A DNA stretch of 64,000 bases from assembly GCF_000298315.2 (NCBI RefSeq), contig NZ_AEYE02000002.1, positions 1-64,000 of the forward strand. Direction: 5' to 3'. Below the pieces are notes generated by a model, which made no database searches, had not been told where the DNA came from, and saw nothing but the letters and a program-made list of their open reading frames with translations. The position numbers were made by a program, and so were the translations under genes. The stretch is from Rhizobium grahamii CCGE 502 (GTDB lineage: Bacteria > Pseudomonadota > Alphaproteobacteria > Rhizobiales > Rhizobiaceae). Shown here in pieces: positions 55,460-63,957 of this stretch; positions within the stretch are counted from its first letter, which is position 1, and each line of letters starts with the position of its first letter.

Positions 55460-56018
55460 GTGTTTCACTCCGATAGAGGGCCGCCAAAGACTTCAACGCG
55501 CGATGAAGTGCGACGCGCACGGCCCCTTCACTCATTTTAAGCCTTTCGGCTGTTTCACGCACACCGGCACCTTCCAGCGAAATCGAACGGACGATGTCGC
55601 GCTGGGGATCGCGCAGCCGTTCCAGCAGATGGCTGGCGTCAAGTCGATCCATCGCATCCGCCTGCTCTTCGGCCTCCAGCGTCTCTATCACGTCTTCCAC
55701 CGGCACATTCACATGTCGTCCGCGCCGGCGGAGGCTGTCGATCAGCTTGTTGCGCACGATGGCCGACAGCCAGGGGCCGATCGGGCGCGACGGATCCCAG
55801 GAGCTGCGCTTCAGGTGGACCGCAAGCAGCACCTCCTGGACCACGTCTTCGGCCTCACTCGCCGGGGCGCCCAGCTGATCACACCGCCTGCGGGCCATGG
55901 CGCGTAGATGCGGCGTGACGGCGGCGAGAAAGCGGTGATAGGCCTGTGTGTCGCCTTTGAGAGCGCCACGCATCCACCCTGCCCATTCCTCTTCACGCGT
56001 CGAATACCTCATCCGCAT
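55446..56018 (-). CDS. sigF: ECF RNA polymerase sigma factor, SigF type
   Basis: A 190-aa extracytoplasmic-function sigma factor. Region 2 is YHRFLAAVTPHLRAMARRRC...SEAEDVVQEVLLAVHLKRSSWDPSRPIGPWLSAIVRNKLIDSLRRRGR (about 27-101). Region 4 is ERLRDPQRDIVRSISLEGAGVRETAERLKMSEGAVRVALHRALKSLAAL (about 133-181). With a DUF1109 anti-sigma gene and a divergent bufferin cluster it matches the SigF-NrsF system of Caulobacter, which answers heavy-metal/oxidative stress. A promoter copy ends five bases before ATG 56018, so the mRNA may be leaderless or start at the ATG at 56012. Confidence 0.9.
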   Translation of the reverse strand: MRMRYSTREEEWAGWMRGALKGDTQAYHRFLAAVTPHLRAMARRRCDQLGAPASEAEDVVQEVLLAVHLKRSSWDPSRPIGPWLSAIVRNKLIDSLRRRGRHVNVPVEDVIETLEAEEQADAMDRLDASHLLERLRDPQRDIVRSISLEGAGVRETAERLKMSEGAVRVALHRALKSLAALYRSETREDE

Positions 56019-56023
56019 TATCC

Positions 56024-56051
56024 TCTACGGACCGCCACACGTTTTTGTTAC
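56024..56051 (-). promoter_or_regulatory. Predicted ECF sigma promoter of sigF-nrsF
   Basis: On the minus strand GTAACA (56051-56046), 16 bases, then CGTAGA (56029-56024). Both hexamers and the spacer length are identical to those of the bufA1 promoter on the other strand, indicating autoregulation. Confidence 0.75.
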
Positions 56052-56164
56052 CGACATTGGAGCCGATTTTTCGATCCGGCCGGAAGGCTTTGCTGCGCAA
56101 GCGTTTTCTCTCGCAATCGAGGACGCGGCAAGATGGGGCCGCACAAAAAATCACGACCACTGCT

Positions 56165-56192
56165 GTAACAACTCACCGGATGCTTCCGTAGA
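56165..56192 (+). promoter_or_regulatory. Predicted ECF sigma promoter of the buf operon
   Basis: GTAACA (56165-56170), 16 bases, CGTAGA (56187-56192), 48 bases before bufA1. It is the same motif as upstream of sigF and resembles the GTAACC-N16-CGAA type described for Caulobacter SigF. Confidence 0.78.
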
Positions 56193-56240
56193 CCCCAGTG
56201 CAAGCCAATCACGGCTTGTCCTTTAAACGGAGACGGAACC

Positions 56241-56510
56241 ATGAAAAACAGCATCGCTACCCTGGCTCTCGCGGGCTCGCTTGCTTCCGCGCTTGCAACG
56301 ATCGCGGCGCCGGCGGCCTCTGCCGCCGATGCCAAGGAAAAATGCTACGGCGTCGCAATGAAAGGCCAGAACGACTGCGCCGCCGGCAAGCATGATTGTG
56401 CCGGCAAGTCGACCGTGAGCTACGACAAGGCTTCCTTCAAGCTCGTCCCCACCGGCACCTGCACCTCGATGAAGACGCCGAAGGGTCACGGCTCGTTGAT
56501 GCCGGCCTGA
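56241..56510 (+). CDS. bufA1: Bufferin precursor peptide 1 (DUF2282)
   Basis: An 89-aa DUF2282 protein. It has a long signal peptide (to about AASAAD, residue 30) and a mature region with four cysteines at 35, 46, 53 and 74 in [21 protein letters not shown] and [14 protein letters not shown]. In the bufferin RiPP family these cysteines are oxidatively modified by the DUF692 enzyme before export, giving a periplasmic copper-binding peptide. ATG 56241 follows ACGGAGACGGAACC. First gene of the operon behind the ECF promoter and paralogous to the next gene. Confidence 0.92.
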   Translation: MKNSIATLALAGSLASALATIAAPAASAADAKEKCYGVAMKGQNDCAAGKHDCAGKSTVSYDKASFKLVPTGTCTSMKTPKGHGSLMPA

Positions 56511-56551
56511 TTGCCTACCGACATCAGTAGTTTCAAGGACCGGAGATCATC

Positions 56552-56836
56552 ATGTCCAACGCTTCAGCAACCGTCTTTGCCGCTTCCGTGGCGACTGCTT
56601 TGTCCCTGCTGGGCACCGTGCAGGTTTCTGCGGCCGATACCTCGAAAGAGAAGTGCTATGGCATCGCTCTCAAGGGACAAAACGACTGCGCTGCCGGGCC
56701 TGGCACGACATGCGCCGGCACATCCAAGGTCGACTATCAGCAAAACTCCTGGAAACTCGTTCCGGCGGGCACCTGCGTTTCGATGAAGACGCCGAACGGC
56801 CACGGCTCGCTGATGCAAGGCCCGGCTCCGGCCTGA
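56552..56836 (+). CDS. bufA2: Bufferin precursor peptide 2 (DUF2282)
   Basis: A 94-aa paralogue of bufA1. It has a signal peptide to about residue 28 (QVSAAD) and four cysteines at 35, 46, 54 and 75. The core [20 protein letters not shown] differs from bufA1 by a one-residue insertion before the third cysteine and by a longer Pro/Ala tail. Presence of two precursors suggests duplication with some divergence in metal affinity or abundance. AAGGACCGGAG precedes the ATG; the gap to bufA1 is 41 bp. Confidence 0.92.
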   Translation: MSNASATVFAASVATALSLLGTVQVSAADTSKEKCYGIALKGQNDCAAGPGTTCAGTSKVDYQQNSWKLVPAGTCVSMKTPNGHGSLMQGPAPA

Positions 56837-56902
56837 TTGGTCGAGCAGTTACCGGCAGCGGCACGACGATCGTGTCGCTGTCCCCGACGTTGGAGATCAG
56901 CC

Positions 56903-57757
56903 ATGAAACCGTCCGAACTGCCACGCCGCGCAGGTGTTGGCTTCAAGCCGGAGCATTTCGCAAACATCAACGCCACCGGCCAGCCGATCGGCTTTTTCGA
57001 AGTGCATGCCGAGAATTACATGGGAGCGGGCGGTCCACCGCACGCGCAGTTGAGTCGATTGAGGGAAGATTACGCCCTGTCGGTCCATGGCGTCGGCCTG
57101 TCGATCGGATCGATGCAGCCGCTCGACCGGGAGCATCTCGCACGACTGAAGGTTGTCTGCGACCGCTATGAGCCCGAGAGCTTCTCCGAACATCTCGCCT
57201 GGTCGACGCATGACAGCGTATTTCTGAACGACCTGTTACCGTTGCCCTACACCGAAGCGACGCTGGCGCGCGTTGTCGAGCACATCGACGAAGTGCAGAG
57301 CATGCTGAAACGGCAGATGCTGCTCGAAAACCCCGCGACCTACCTCTTGTTCGAGGAGAGCACGATCGAGGAGACGGCGTTCTTGAGTGAAATCGTGCGC
57401 CGTACCGGCTGTGGCCTGCTCCTCGATGTCAACAACGTCTTCGTTGCGTCCACCAACCACCACATGGATCCTCGCAACTATCTGGCCCGCTTCCCGATCA
57501 ATCATGTGCGCGAAATCCATTTGAGCGGCCATTCGGAAACGATTGACGATCTCGGCGCGCCGCTACTGATCGATTCGCACGATACGCCGGTCAAGGATCC
57601 TGTCTGGGCGCTTTACGAGGAACTCATTGCCCGAACAGGGCCGATCGCAAGCCTTGTGGAATGGGACAACGACGTTCCCGATTGGCCCGTGCTGCAGGCC
57701 GAGGCCGAGGCTGCCGACGCCATCTTGCGCCGCGCCGCCGATGCCCAAGCCGCATAG
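56903..57757 (+). CDS. bufB: Bufferin maturase, DUF692 multinuclear iron oxidase (MNIO)
   Basis: A 284-aa TIM-barrel enzyme of the DUF692/MbnB (MNIO) family that installs oxidative cysteine modifications on RiPP precursors using non-haem irons. Metal-ligand segments are visible in family order: [65 protein letters not shown] and [12 protein letters not shown] 56903 has GGAG nine bases upstream; an in-frame extension to 56837 abuts the bufA2 stop but is not conserved. bufC begins ten bases after the stop. Confidence 0.94.
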   Translation: MKPSELPRRAGVGFKPEHFANINATGQPIGFFEVHAENYMGAGGPPHAQLSRLREDYALSVHGVGLSIGSMQPLDREHLARLKVVCDRYEPESFSEHLAWSTHDSVFLNDLLPLPYTEATLARVVEHIDEVQSMLKRQMLLENPATYLLFEESTIEETAFLSEIVRRTGCGLLLDVNNVFVASTNHHMDPRNYLARFPINHVREIHLSGHSETIDDLGAPLLIDSHDTPVKDPVWALYEELIARTGPIASLVEWDNDVPDWPVLQAEAEAADAILRRAADAQAA

Positions 57758-57767
57758 GGGGTGAGCG

Positions 57768-58526
57768 ATGTCCCTCCCAACACAGGCAAATTTCGCGCAT
57801 GCCTTGATCATCCGCGAGGCAGAGATCCCGTCTGGTCTGGCAGCGTGGAACGCTGCGCCGCCCGAGAGGCGGTTCAACGTCTATCGCAACAACATGACGG
57901 TTGGATTGACCGGGGTGCTGGCTTCGCGCTTTCCGATTGCGGAAAAGATCGTTGGCGAAGATTTCTTTGCGGCGATGGTATCGGAATTCATTCGCCACCA
58001 CCCGCCGACTTCGCCGCTGTTATTGTCTTATGGGGATGACTTCCCGGAGTTCGTGGCGTCGTTCGAACCGGCAAAAGACCTCGCCTATCTGCCGGATGTC
58101 ATTCGCCTCGAACGCGCGCGCAGTCGCGCCTATCACGCTGCCGACGCTGCGCCACTGGATCTGGCCGTCCTTGCCAAGACCGCTCCGGAGAAGCTAGCAG
58201 GCCTCGTCTTCGAGCGGCATCCGGCCATGTCGGTTCTGCGGTCGGCCCATCCCATCGTGACGATCTGGGCGATGAACGTTGGCGAGATCGAGCTCGCGCC
58301 AATTGTCGATTGGCGGGACGAAGACGCCATGATCACCCGCGCTCATATGAGCGTTGAGGTTCACCGCCTGCTGCCCGGTGGCGCCGTATTTTTGGAGGCG
58401 CTGTCAACCGGCATGCCGCTTTCCGGCGCGGTCGGGACTGCCGTCGCCGAGGCTCCGACCTTCGACCTTTCCGCCAATCTCGCGTGCGCCCTGAGAGCCG
58501 GCGCATTCCGTTCCGTTCGCGATTGA
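57768..58526 (+). CDS. bufC: Bufferin maturase partner (DUF2063)
   Basis: A 252-aa protein with an N-terminal DUF2063 domain (RRFNVYRNNMTVGLTGVLASRFPIAEKIVGEDFFAAMVSEFIRHHPP, about 34-80). A C-terminal domain follows that in related MNIO systems acts as a RiPP recognition element. It is taken to bind the BufA leader or core and present it to BufB. It lies ten bases after bufB and 16 bp before doxX. Confidence 0.9.
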   Translation: MSLPTQANFAHALIIREAEIPSGLAAWNAAPPERRFNVYRNNMTVGLTGVLASRFPIAEKIVGEDFFAAMVSEFIRHHPPTSPLLLSYGDDFPEFVASFEPAKDLAYLPDVIRLERARSRAYHAADAAPLDLAVLAKTAPEKLAGLVFERHPAMSVLRSAHPIVTIWAMNVGEIELAPIVDWRDEDAMITRAHMSVEVHRLLPGGAVFLEALSTGMPLSGAVGTAVAEAPTFDLSANLACALRAGAFRSVRD

Positions 58527-58542
58527 TGTCTGGAGACGCACC

Positions 58543-59022
58543 ATGCACAATGACATGACGATGCCCCGAGGGCTTACGCCGCAGCACAGGCTCTATGGAG
58601 CATTGCGGCTGCTCGATCGAATTCCGCATGACTTGATCGCCCTGATTTCTCGTCTGTCGATCGGCGCCGTGTTCTGGCAGTCCGGCCAGACGAAGTTGGA
58701 TGGCTGGCACGTGACCGACAACGCGGTCTATCTGTTCGAGACCGAATACAAGCTGCCGTTCGTCGACCCCTGGATCGCCGCCCATCTGGCAGCCTTTGCG
58801 GAACACTTCTTTCCGTTCTTGCTGGTGATCGGACTGGCAAGTCGGCTTTCCGCCCTTGCCCTGCTCGGCATGACATTGGTGATCGAATTGTTCGTCTATC
58901 CGGATGCCTGGCCGACGCATGGCACCTGGGCGGTATGCTTCCTAGTGATCATTGCCGGTGGACCGGGGCGGATTTCGATTGACCACCTGATAGCGCGCCA
59001 TTTTGGCAACAACGCGCGATAG
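58543..59022 (+). CDS. DoxX-family membrane protein of the buf operon
   Basis: A 159-aa inner-membrane protein of the DoxX family with four helices. It starts with ISRLSIGAVFWQSGQTKL, the family signature, and also contains HLAAFAEHFFPFLLVIGLASRLSALALLGMTLVIELFVYP. DoxX proteins are common in bufferin and related MNIO operons; their role (quinone-linked redox or insertion) is unsettled. The ATG is 16 bp after bufC. Confidence 0.88.
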   Translation: MHNDMTMPRGLTPQHRLYGALRLLDRIPHDLIALISRLSIGAVFWQSGQTKLDGWHVTDNAVYLFETEYKLPFVDPWIAAHLAAFAEHFFPFLLVIGLASRLSALALLGMTLVIELFVYPDAWPTHGTWAVCFLVIIAGGPGRISIDHLIARHFGNNAR

Positions 59023-59024
59023 GC

Positions 59025-59357
59025 TCACCGGACCGGCTGGTAGTGTCCGCGCAGCGGCACCTGCGTGCCGACGCTTTCGACGCCGTCGCGATCGCAGACA
59101 TAGACCAGGGTAGGCAGGCCGCCGGTCCGGAAAATCTTGTTATAGGAACGACGGAGCGGACGCGTTTCCGTCCGGCAATTGTATTGTTCCTCGTCCTTCG
59201 GGTCCGGTTGGGCCTTGACGCCGGGCAGGTTTGCAAAGGGATAGTCCGATTGGACGGGAGCCTCACCGGCGCGCCGCCAATCTGCAGCAAAGCTCGAGCC
59301 CGGCGCCAAGGTTGCGCCGACTGCCAAGGCGATCAACAACGCTCTCGCGAACCACAT
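59025..59357 (-). CDS. Exported hypothetical protein, 110 aa
   Basis: No family recognised. The signal peptide is MWFARALLIALAVGATLAPGSSFA and the mature part has two cysteines (YNCRTETRPLRRSYNKIF and LVYVCDRDGVESVGTQVPLRGHY). A longer frame to 59510 exists but the signal peptide fixes the start at ATG 59357. It converges on doxX with two bases between, so it is not part of the buf operon. Confidence 0.65.
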   Translation of the reverse strand: MWFARALLIALAVGATLAPGSSFAADWRRAGEAPVQSDYPFANLPGVKAQPDPKDEEQYNCRTETRPLRRSYNKIFRTGGLPTLVYVCDRDGVESVGTQVPLRGHYQPVR

Positions 59358-59693
59358 CTTGCCGGATCCAGATTCATTTCCTTCATCGATGTAGGCGCGG
59401 ACACCGCGTGCATCAAGCGAGGGGCTCATTCTGCCGCCCGTCATCTCGAAAACGTGACCCCGTTCGGCCGTAGCGCTGCCACGGCGGGGATACGCGTCTT
59501 GACGGCGCAAGCGGAACGGAATTTCGTGCTGTCTGCCGTAAGTTGGTCGCGACGGGGAGACACGAAAGAGCCTGCAAGCTTCTGACAGTCTCTCATGCAG
59601 ATAGTTGCATGAATGAAGGCGCGGTACTCTATCCGTGACTTTTGCTTTGATCTAAGCAGGCCGCCGATAGGCGCCGCGAGAAGGACGGAACAG

Positions 59694-60578
59694 ATGACGA
59701 GCTATGTATTGACGGTGACGTGCAAGTCGACGCGCGGGATCGTGGCGGCTATCGCCAACTACCTGGCGGATCAGGGTTGCAACATTATCGACTCGTCGCA
59801 GTTCGACGACCTCGATACCGGAAAATTCTTCACCCGCGTCAGCTTTATTTCCGAAGAAGGGGTCGGGCTTGCGGCGCTCAAGGAGGGGTTCAAGCCTGTC
59901 GCCGAGAAATTCGACATGGAGACGGAAATCCATGACGGCGACAGCCGTATGAAGGTGCTCCTGATGGTGTCGCGCTTCGGCCACTGTTTGAACGACCTGC
60001 TCTACCGCTGGAAGATCGGCGCGCTACCGATTGAGATCGTCGGCGTGGTCTCCAATCATTTCGACTATCAGAAGGTCGTGGTGAACCACGATATCCCCTT
60101 CCACCACATCAAGGTGACGAAGGAAAACAAGCCACAGGCGGAGGCTCAGCTCCTTGATCTCGTCGATCAGACCGGCACCGAACTGATCGTGCTCGCCCGC
60201 TACATGCAGGTTCTTTCCGATGCCATGTGCCGCAAGATGTCCGGCAGGATCATCAACATCCATCACTCGTTCCTGCCGAGCTTCAAGGGTGCCAACCCCT
60301 ACAAGCAGGCCTATGAGCGTGGCGTGAAGCTGATTGGCGCCACGGCGCATTATGTCACTGCCGACCTCGACGAAGGTCCGATCATCGAGCAGGATACGGC
60401 CCGCATCACCCACGCTCAGAGTGCCGACGACTACGTCTCCATCGGCCGCGACGTCGAGAGCCAGGTGCTGGCCCGCGCTATTCATGCCCATATCCATCGT
60501 CGCGTCTTCCTGAACGGCAACCGCACCATCGTATTCCCTGCAAGCCCGGGCAGTTACGCCTCCGAGCGCATGGGCTGA
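59694..60578 (+). CDS. purU: Formyltetrahydrofolate deformylase
   Basis: Hydrolyses 10-formyl-tetrahydrofolate to formate and tetrahydrofolate, balancing one-carbon pools and feeding formate to purine synthesis. The 294-aa protein has an N-terminal ACT domain (YVLTVTCKSTRGIVAAIANYLADQGCNIIDSSQFDD, about 4-39). A formyltransferase-type catalytic domain follows, with VSNHFDYQKVV, LARYMQVLSDAMC and INIHHSFLPSFKGANPYKQAYERGVKLIGATAHYV. ATG 59694 follows AAGGAC. PurU often accompanies methylated-amine demethylases like the one at 30 kb. Confidence 0.95.
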   Translation: MTSYVLTVTCKSTRGIVAAIANYLADQGCNIIDSSQFDDLDTGKFFTRVSFISEEGVGLAALKEGFKPVAEKFDMETEIHDGDSRMKVLLMVSRFGHCLNDLLYRWKIGALPIEIVGVVSNHFDYQKVVVNHDIPFHHIKVTKENKPQAEAQLLDLVDQTGTELIVLARYMQVLSDAMCRKMSGRIINIHHSFLPSFKGANPYKQAYERGVKLIGATAHYVTADLDEGPIIEQDTARITHAQSADDYVSIGRDVESQVLARAIHAHIHRRVFLNGNRTIVFPASPGSYASERMG

Positions 60579-60686
60579 CAGCCACGAGGGATTCGCCGTC
60601 GACGACGGCGATCTCCTCGCTTGCCGGTGGCAAGGATTCGATTATCTGCTTAGTCTGCAAAATCGAATCATGCCGCGGGGGATGCC

Positions 60687-63614
60687 ATGACTGACGAGAC
60701 GCTTGCCTATCGCGCGACGTTGCCACGCCCAGACGTGACCGCCGCGGAAGCCGGCGACCTTCTTCAGTCGCGATATGGCCTATCGGGAACACTCACCGAA
60801 CTCGGCAGCCAGCAGGATCGCAATTATTGCCTGGATACCGGCGAGCGGCGCTATGTCCTGAAGATTTGCCACGTCACCTACGAGACCCTGGAGCTCGAAG
60901 CCCAGAATGCGGCCATCCATCACATCAGTTCGAAAGAGGGGGCGCCGCGCGTTCCGCATGTAATCCCCTCGACCGATGGACAGGACATCGTCGCAGTTAC
61001 CGTCCGCGACCAGACCTATCAGGTTCGGCTGTTGGAGTATCTCGAGGGCGAGGGGCTGACGCATCGCAAGCACTTACCGAAGGAGTCGGTTGCGGCACTT
61101 GGGGCGCTTTGCGCCCGTCTGGCGCAATCGCTCGCCGATTTCACGCATCCAGGCCTCGATCGCAGCCTGCAATGGGATCTGCGCCGTGCGGGTCCCGTCG
61201 CCGTCCAGCTGCTATCGGCGATCACCGACAGCGCCGCGCGCGATCGCATCGCCAAGACAATGGTATCGGCCGTGCGGCGAATCCAGCCGTTGGCGCCGTC
61301 TTTGCGGTTGCAGGCCGTGCACCATGATGTGACAGGCGACAATGTCGTCAGCCATCGCGACAGCCGGGGGCGGCTGGTACCCGACGGTGTCATCGATTTC
61401 GGTGATATCATCCGCGGCTGGCTGATCGGGGATCTGGCCGTGACCTGTGCCTCGCTGCTGCATCAGGCGGATGGCGACCCGCTCTACGTTCTTCCGGCGG
61501 TGAAGGCATATCACGAGGTCTATCCGCTGACCGAGGAGGAGCTTCGCGCGCTCTGGCCGCTGGTCGTCGCCCGCGCGGTCATTCTCGTCGCCAGCGGCGA
61601 GCAGCAGATCTCGATCGACCCGGAGAACGACTATGTTCGCGGCAATCTCGAGTTGGAGCGCCGCATTTTCGATACGGCGGTCTCCGTTCCCTACGAACTG
61701 ATGGAGATTGCCGTCCTGAAGGCGGTTGGTATGGGTACGGCCGTGCTGTCGACGGAGGGCTGGCGTCCACTCCTTCCTGATATCGATCCGGCGACAATTT
61801 CCTTCGTCGATCTCGGCGTTTCGAGCCCGCATTTCGCCGTGGGCAACTGGTCGCAAGCCGACATGGATTGGCGCCTGCTTGCCCGCGCTGCCGCCGAGAC
61901 CGGGACGTCGGCAACGCGCTATGGCGAGTACCGGTTGTCGCGTTCCAAGCTTCACAGCGCCACGTCGCCGGCGACTCACACATTGCATTCCGACATTTGC
62001 CTTGCTGGCGGTACCACGGTTGCCGCCCCCTTCGCCGGGAAGGTCAGCTGGAAAAACCACCATTTCGTTCTGGCAGGCGAGGGCATCAGCCTTCATCTCG
62101 ACGGTATAGAGCCCTCGATTGAAGATGAGGCGGACGTGGAACCAGGGCAGCCCCTCGGTGCGATCTCCGGCGAAAGCGGATCTCTCGGCGGGCTGCGGGT
62201 ACAGCTCTCCACTCTCGTGGGCGCCGAGCCGCCGCTGTTTTGCGCTCCTCGGGAGGCGGCTGCCTGGTCCGAATTATGCCCGTCGCCGGCAGCACTTCTC
62301 GGAACCGGCGTCGATGCGCCGAAGCCGGCGTCCACGGAATTACTCGCTCTCCGCCAAGCTCATCTCGCCAAGCCGCAGAAGCACTACTATGAGGCGCCAC
62401 CGCAAATGGAGCGCGGGTGGAACGAGCATATGTTCGATGTCGAGGGGCGAGCCTACCTCGACATGCTCAACAACGTCACGATTCTTGGTCACGGCCACCC
62501 GCGCCTGGCCGAGGCGATCAGCGAACAATGGTTGCGGCTGAACACCAATTCGCGCTTCCACTATGCCGCCATTGCGGAATTTTCCGAGCGCCTGGCTTCT
62601 CTTGCCCCCGAAGGGTTGGACGCAGTCTTTCTCGTCAACAGTGGATCGGAGGCCAACGATCTGGCGCTCCGACTGGCTTGGGCGCATACCGGATCCAGGC
62701 ATGTGCTGAGCCTGCTCGAGGCCTATCACGGCTGGTCGGTTGCAAGCGACGCCGTATCCACGTCGATCGCCGATAATCCGCAGGCCCTGACGACGCGGCC
62801 CGACTGGGTCCATGCCGTTCTGTCGCCAAATACTTATCGGGGTATGTTCCGCGGTTCTGAATCAGCCACCGGGTATTTGGAAGCGGTCATTGAGGCCCTC
62901 GAGGGCATCGACACCAAGGGCGAGGGATTGGCGGGCTTCATCGCCGAGCCGGTCTATGGAAATGCTGGGGGCATATCGCTGCCGGACGGTTACCTCTCCG
63001 CGGTTTACGGGCAGGTTCGAGCTCGCGGCGGCGTCTGCATCGCCGACGAAGTACAGGTGGGGTATGGACGGCTTGGCCACCATTTCTGGGGCTTTGAGCA
63101 GCAGGGTGTCGTGCCCGACATCATCACCATTGCCAAGGGCATGGGGGACGGGCATCCGCTCGGTGCCGTCATCACCACCAGGGCCATCGCCGGTGCGCTG
63201 GAGAAGGAAGGCTATTTCTTCTCGTCGGCTGGCGGCAGTCCGGTCAGTTGCGTCGCAGGCATGACCGTGCTGGATATCATGGCCGACGAAAAGCTGCAGC
63301 AGAACGCACGTGACGTCGGCGATTACCTCAAGGGTCGCCTTGTGGCGCTGATCGAAACCTATCCGCTCGTTGGCGCCGTGCATGGCATGGGGCTCTATCT
63401 TGGACTGGAACTGGTTCGCGACAGAACGACGCTGGAGCCGGCGACGGAAGAGACCGCGGCGATCTGCGATCGGCTCCTCGATCTCGGCGTCCTGATGCAG
63501 CCGACCGGCGATCACCTGAACGTGTTGAAGATCAAACCACCGCTTTGCCTGACGCCAGAAAGCGCCGATTTCTTCGTCGACATGCTGGAAAAGGTACTTT
63601 CGGAAGGCTGGTAG
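60687..63614 (+). CDS. Kinase / degenerate M23 / class III aminotransferase fusion
   Basis: A 975-aa three-part protein. Residues about 25-290 form an APH-type kinase domain with catalytic loop AVHHDVTGDNVV near 212 and DFGDIIRG near 235, similar to hydroxylysine kinase. Residues about 425-540 resemble an M23 peptidase barrel (GGTTVAAPFAGKV), but its zinc motifs are absent: no His-x3-Asp, and LRVQLST stands in place of His-x-His. Residues about 560-970 are a class III PLP enzyme with Lys817 in ITIAKGMGDG, close to the ethanolamine-phosphate/phosphohydroxylysine phospho-lyase group. A linked phosphorylation-elimination of an amino alcohol is inferred. ATG 60687 is taken as start; the frame is uninterrupted to 63614. 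Confidence 0.9.
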   Translation: MTDETLAYRATLPRPDVTAAEAGDLLQSRYGLSGTLTELGSQQDRNYCLDTGERRYVLKICHVTYETLELEAQNAAIHHISSKEGAPRVPHVIPSTDGQDIVAVTVRDQTYQVRLLEYLEGEGLTHRKHLPKESVAALGALCARLAQSLADFTHPGLDRSLQWDLRRAGPVAVQLLSAITDSAARDRIAKTMVSAVRRIQPLAPSLRLQAVHHDVTGDNVVSHRDSRGRLVPDGVIDFGDIIRGWLIGDLAVTCASLLHQADGDPLYVLPAVKAYHEVYPLTEEELRALWPLVVARAVILVASGEQQISIDPENDYVRGNLELERRIFDTAVSVPYELMEIAVLKAVGMGTAVLSTEGWRPLLPDIDPATISFVDLGVSSPHFAVGNWSQADMDWRLLARAAAETGTSATRYGEYRLSRSKLHSATSPATHTLHSDICLAGGTTVAAPFAGKVSWKNHHFVLAGEGISLHLDGIEPSIEDEADVEPGQPLGAISGESGSLGGLRVQLSTLVGAEPPLFCAPREAAAWSELCPSPAALLGTGVDAPKPASTELLALRQAHLAKPQKHYYEAPPQMERGWNEHMFDVEGRAYLDMLNNVTILGHGHPRLAEAISEQWLRLNTNSRFHYAAIAEFSERLASLAPEGLDAVFLVNSGSEANDLALRLAWAHTGSRHVLSLLEAYHGWSVASDAVSTSIADNPQALTTRPDWVHAVLSPNTYRGMFRGSESATGYLEAVIEALEGIDTKGEGLAGFIAEPVYGNAGGISLPDGYLSAVYGQVRARGGVCIADEVQVGYGRLGHHFWGFEQQGVVPDIITIAKGMGDGHPLGAVITTRAIAGALEKEGYFFSSAGGSPVSCVAGMTVLDIMADEKLQQNARDVGDYLKGRLVALIETYPLVGAVHGMGLYLGLELVRDRTTLEPATEETAAICDRLLDLGVLMQPTGDHLNVLKIKPPLCLTPESADFFVDMLEKVLSEGW

Positions 63615-63957
63615 ATGGCGGTCGCCTCGTTAACCATTTCGGTCATTTCAAGGCTTACGGTTTTTTAACCAAAGGCCCATTGCCGGAATCAGTGATGCTT
63701 CCTATGTCTGCTCCGTGATCGAAAGAGAGCGTCAGGCTGTCACGCGAATTGCACAAAGACTTGATAGGGTTCTTGCAGTCAATTCGAGTATGATGGAATG
63801 AAATTTTCCGAATGGTCGATTTTTTGACACGTTTCGGAATATGTTTCTGACAGACTGCGAGATATAGTCTACAGAATAGATAGATTATAGCGCAGTCATC
63901 GCCGGGTCCCACCAACGGGGCCTCAAGCAAGCGCAACGCCAACGAAAGGAACGAGAC
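63615..63957. other. AT-rich gene-free stretch of 343 bp
   Basis: Base composition is clearly more AT-rich than the neighbours, especially 63780-63900. There are no convincing reading frames. It contains TTGACA near 63830 and several TATA-like runs (GATATAG, GATTATAG at 63861-63893), so it is probably the promoter region of the gene starting at 63958. A possible leader or small RNA cannot be excluded. No clear terminator for the upstream fusion gene was found. Confidence 0.5.

Noticed and set aside
62000-62200. Active M23 metallopeptidase inside the fusion protein
   Set aside because: Neither the His-x3-Asp nor the His-x-His zinc motif is present, so peptidase activity is not supported.
63655-63942. 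A 95-codon minus-strand frame in the AT-rich end region
   Set aside because: No ribosome site, no family, and a composition unlike a real protein; the region looks like a promoter.
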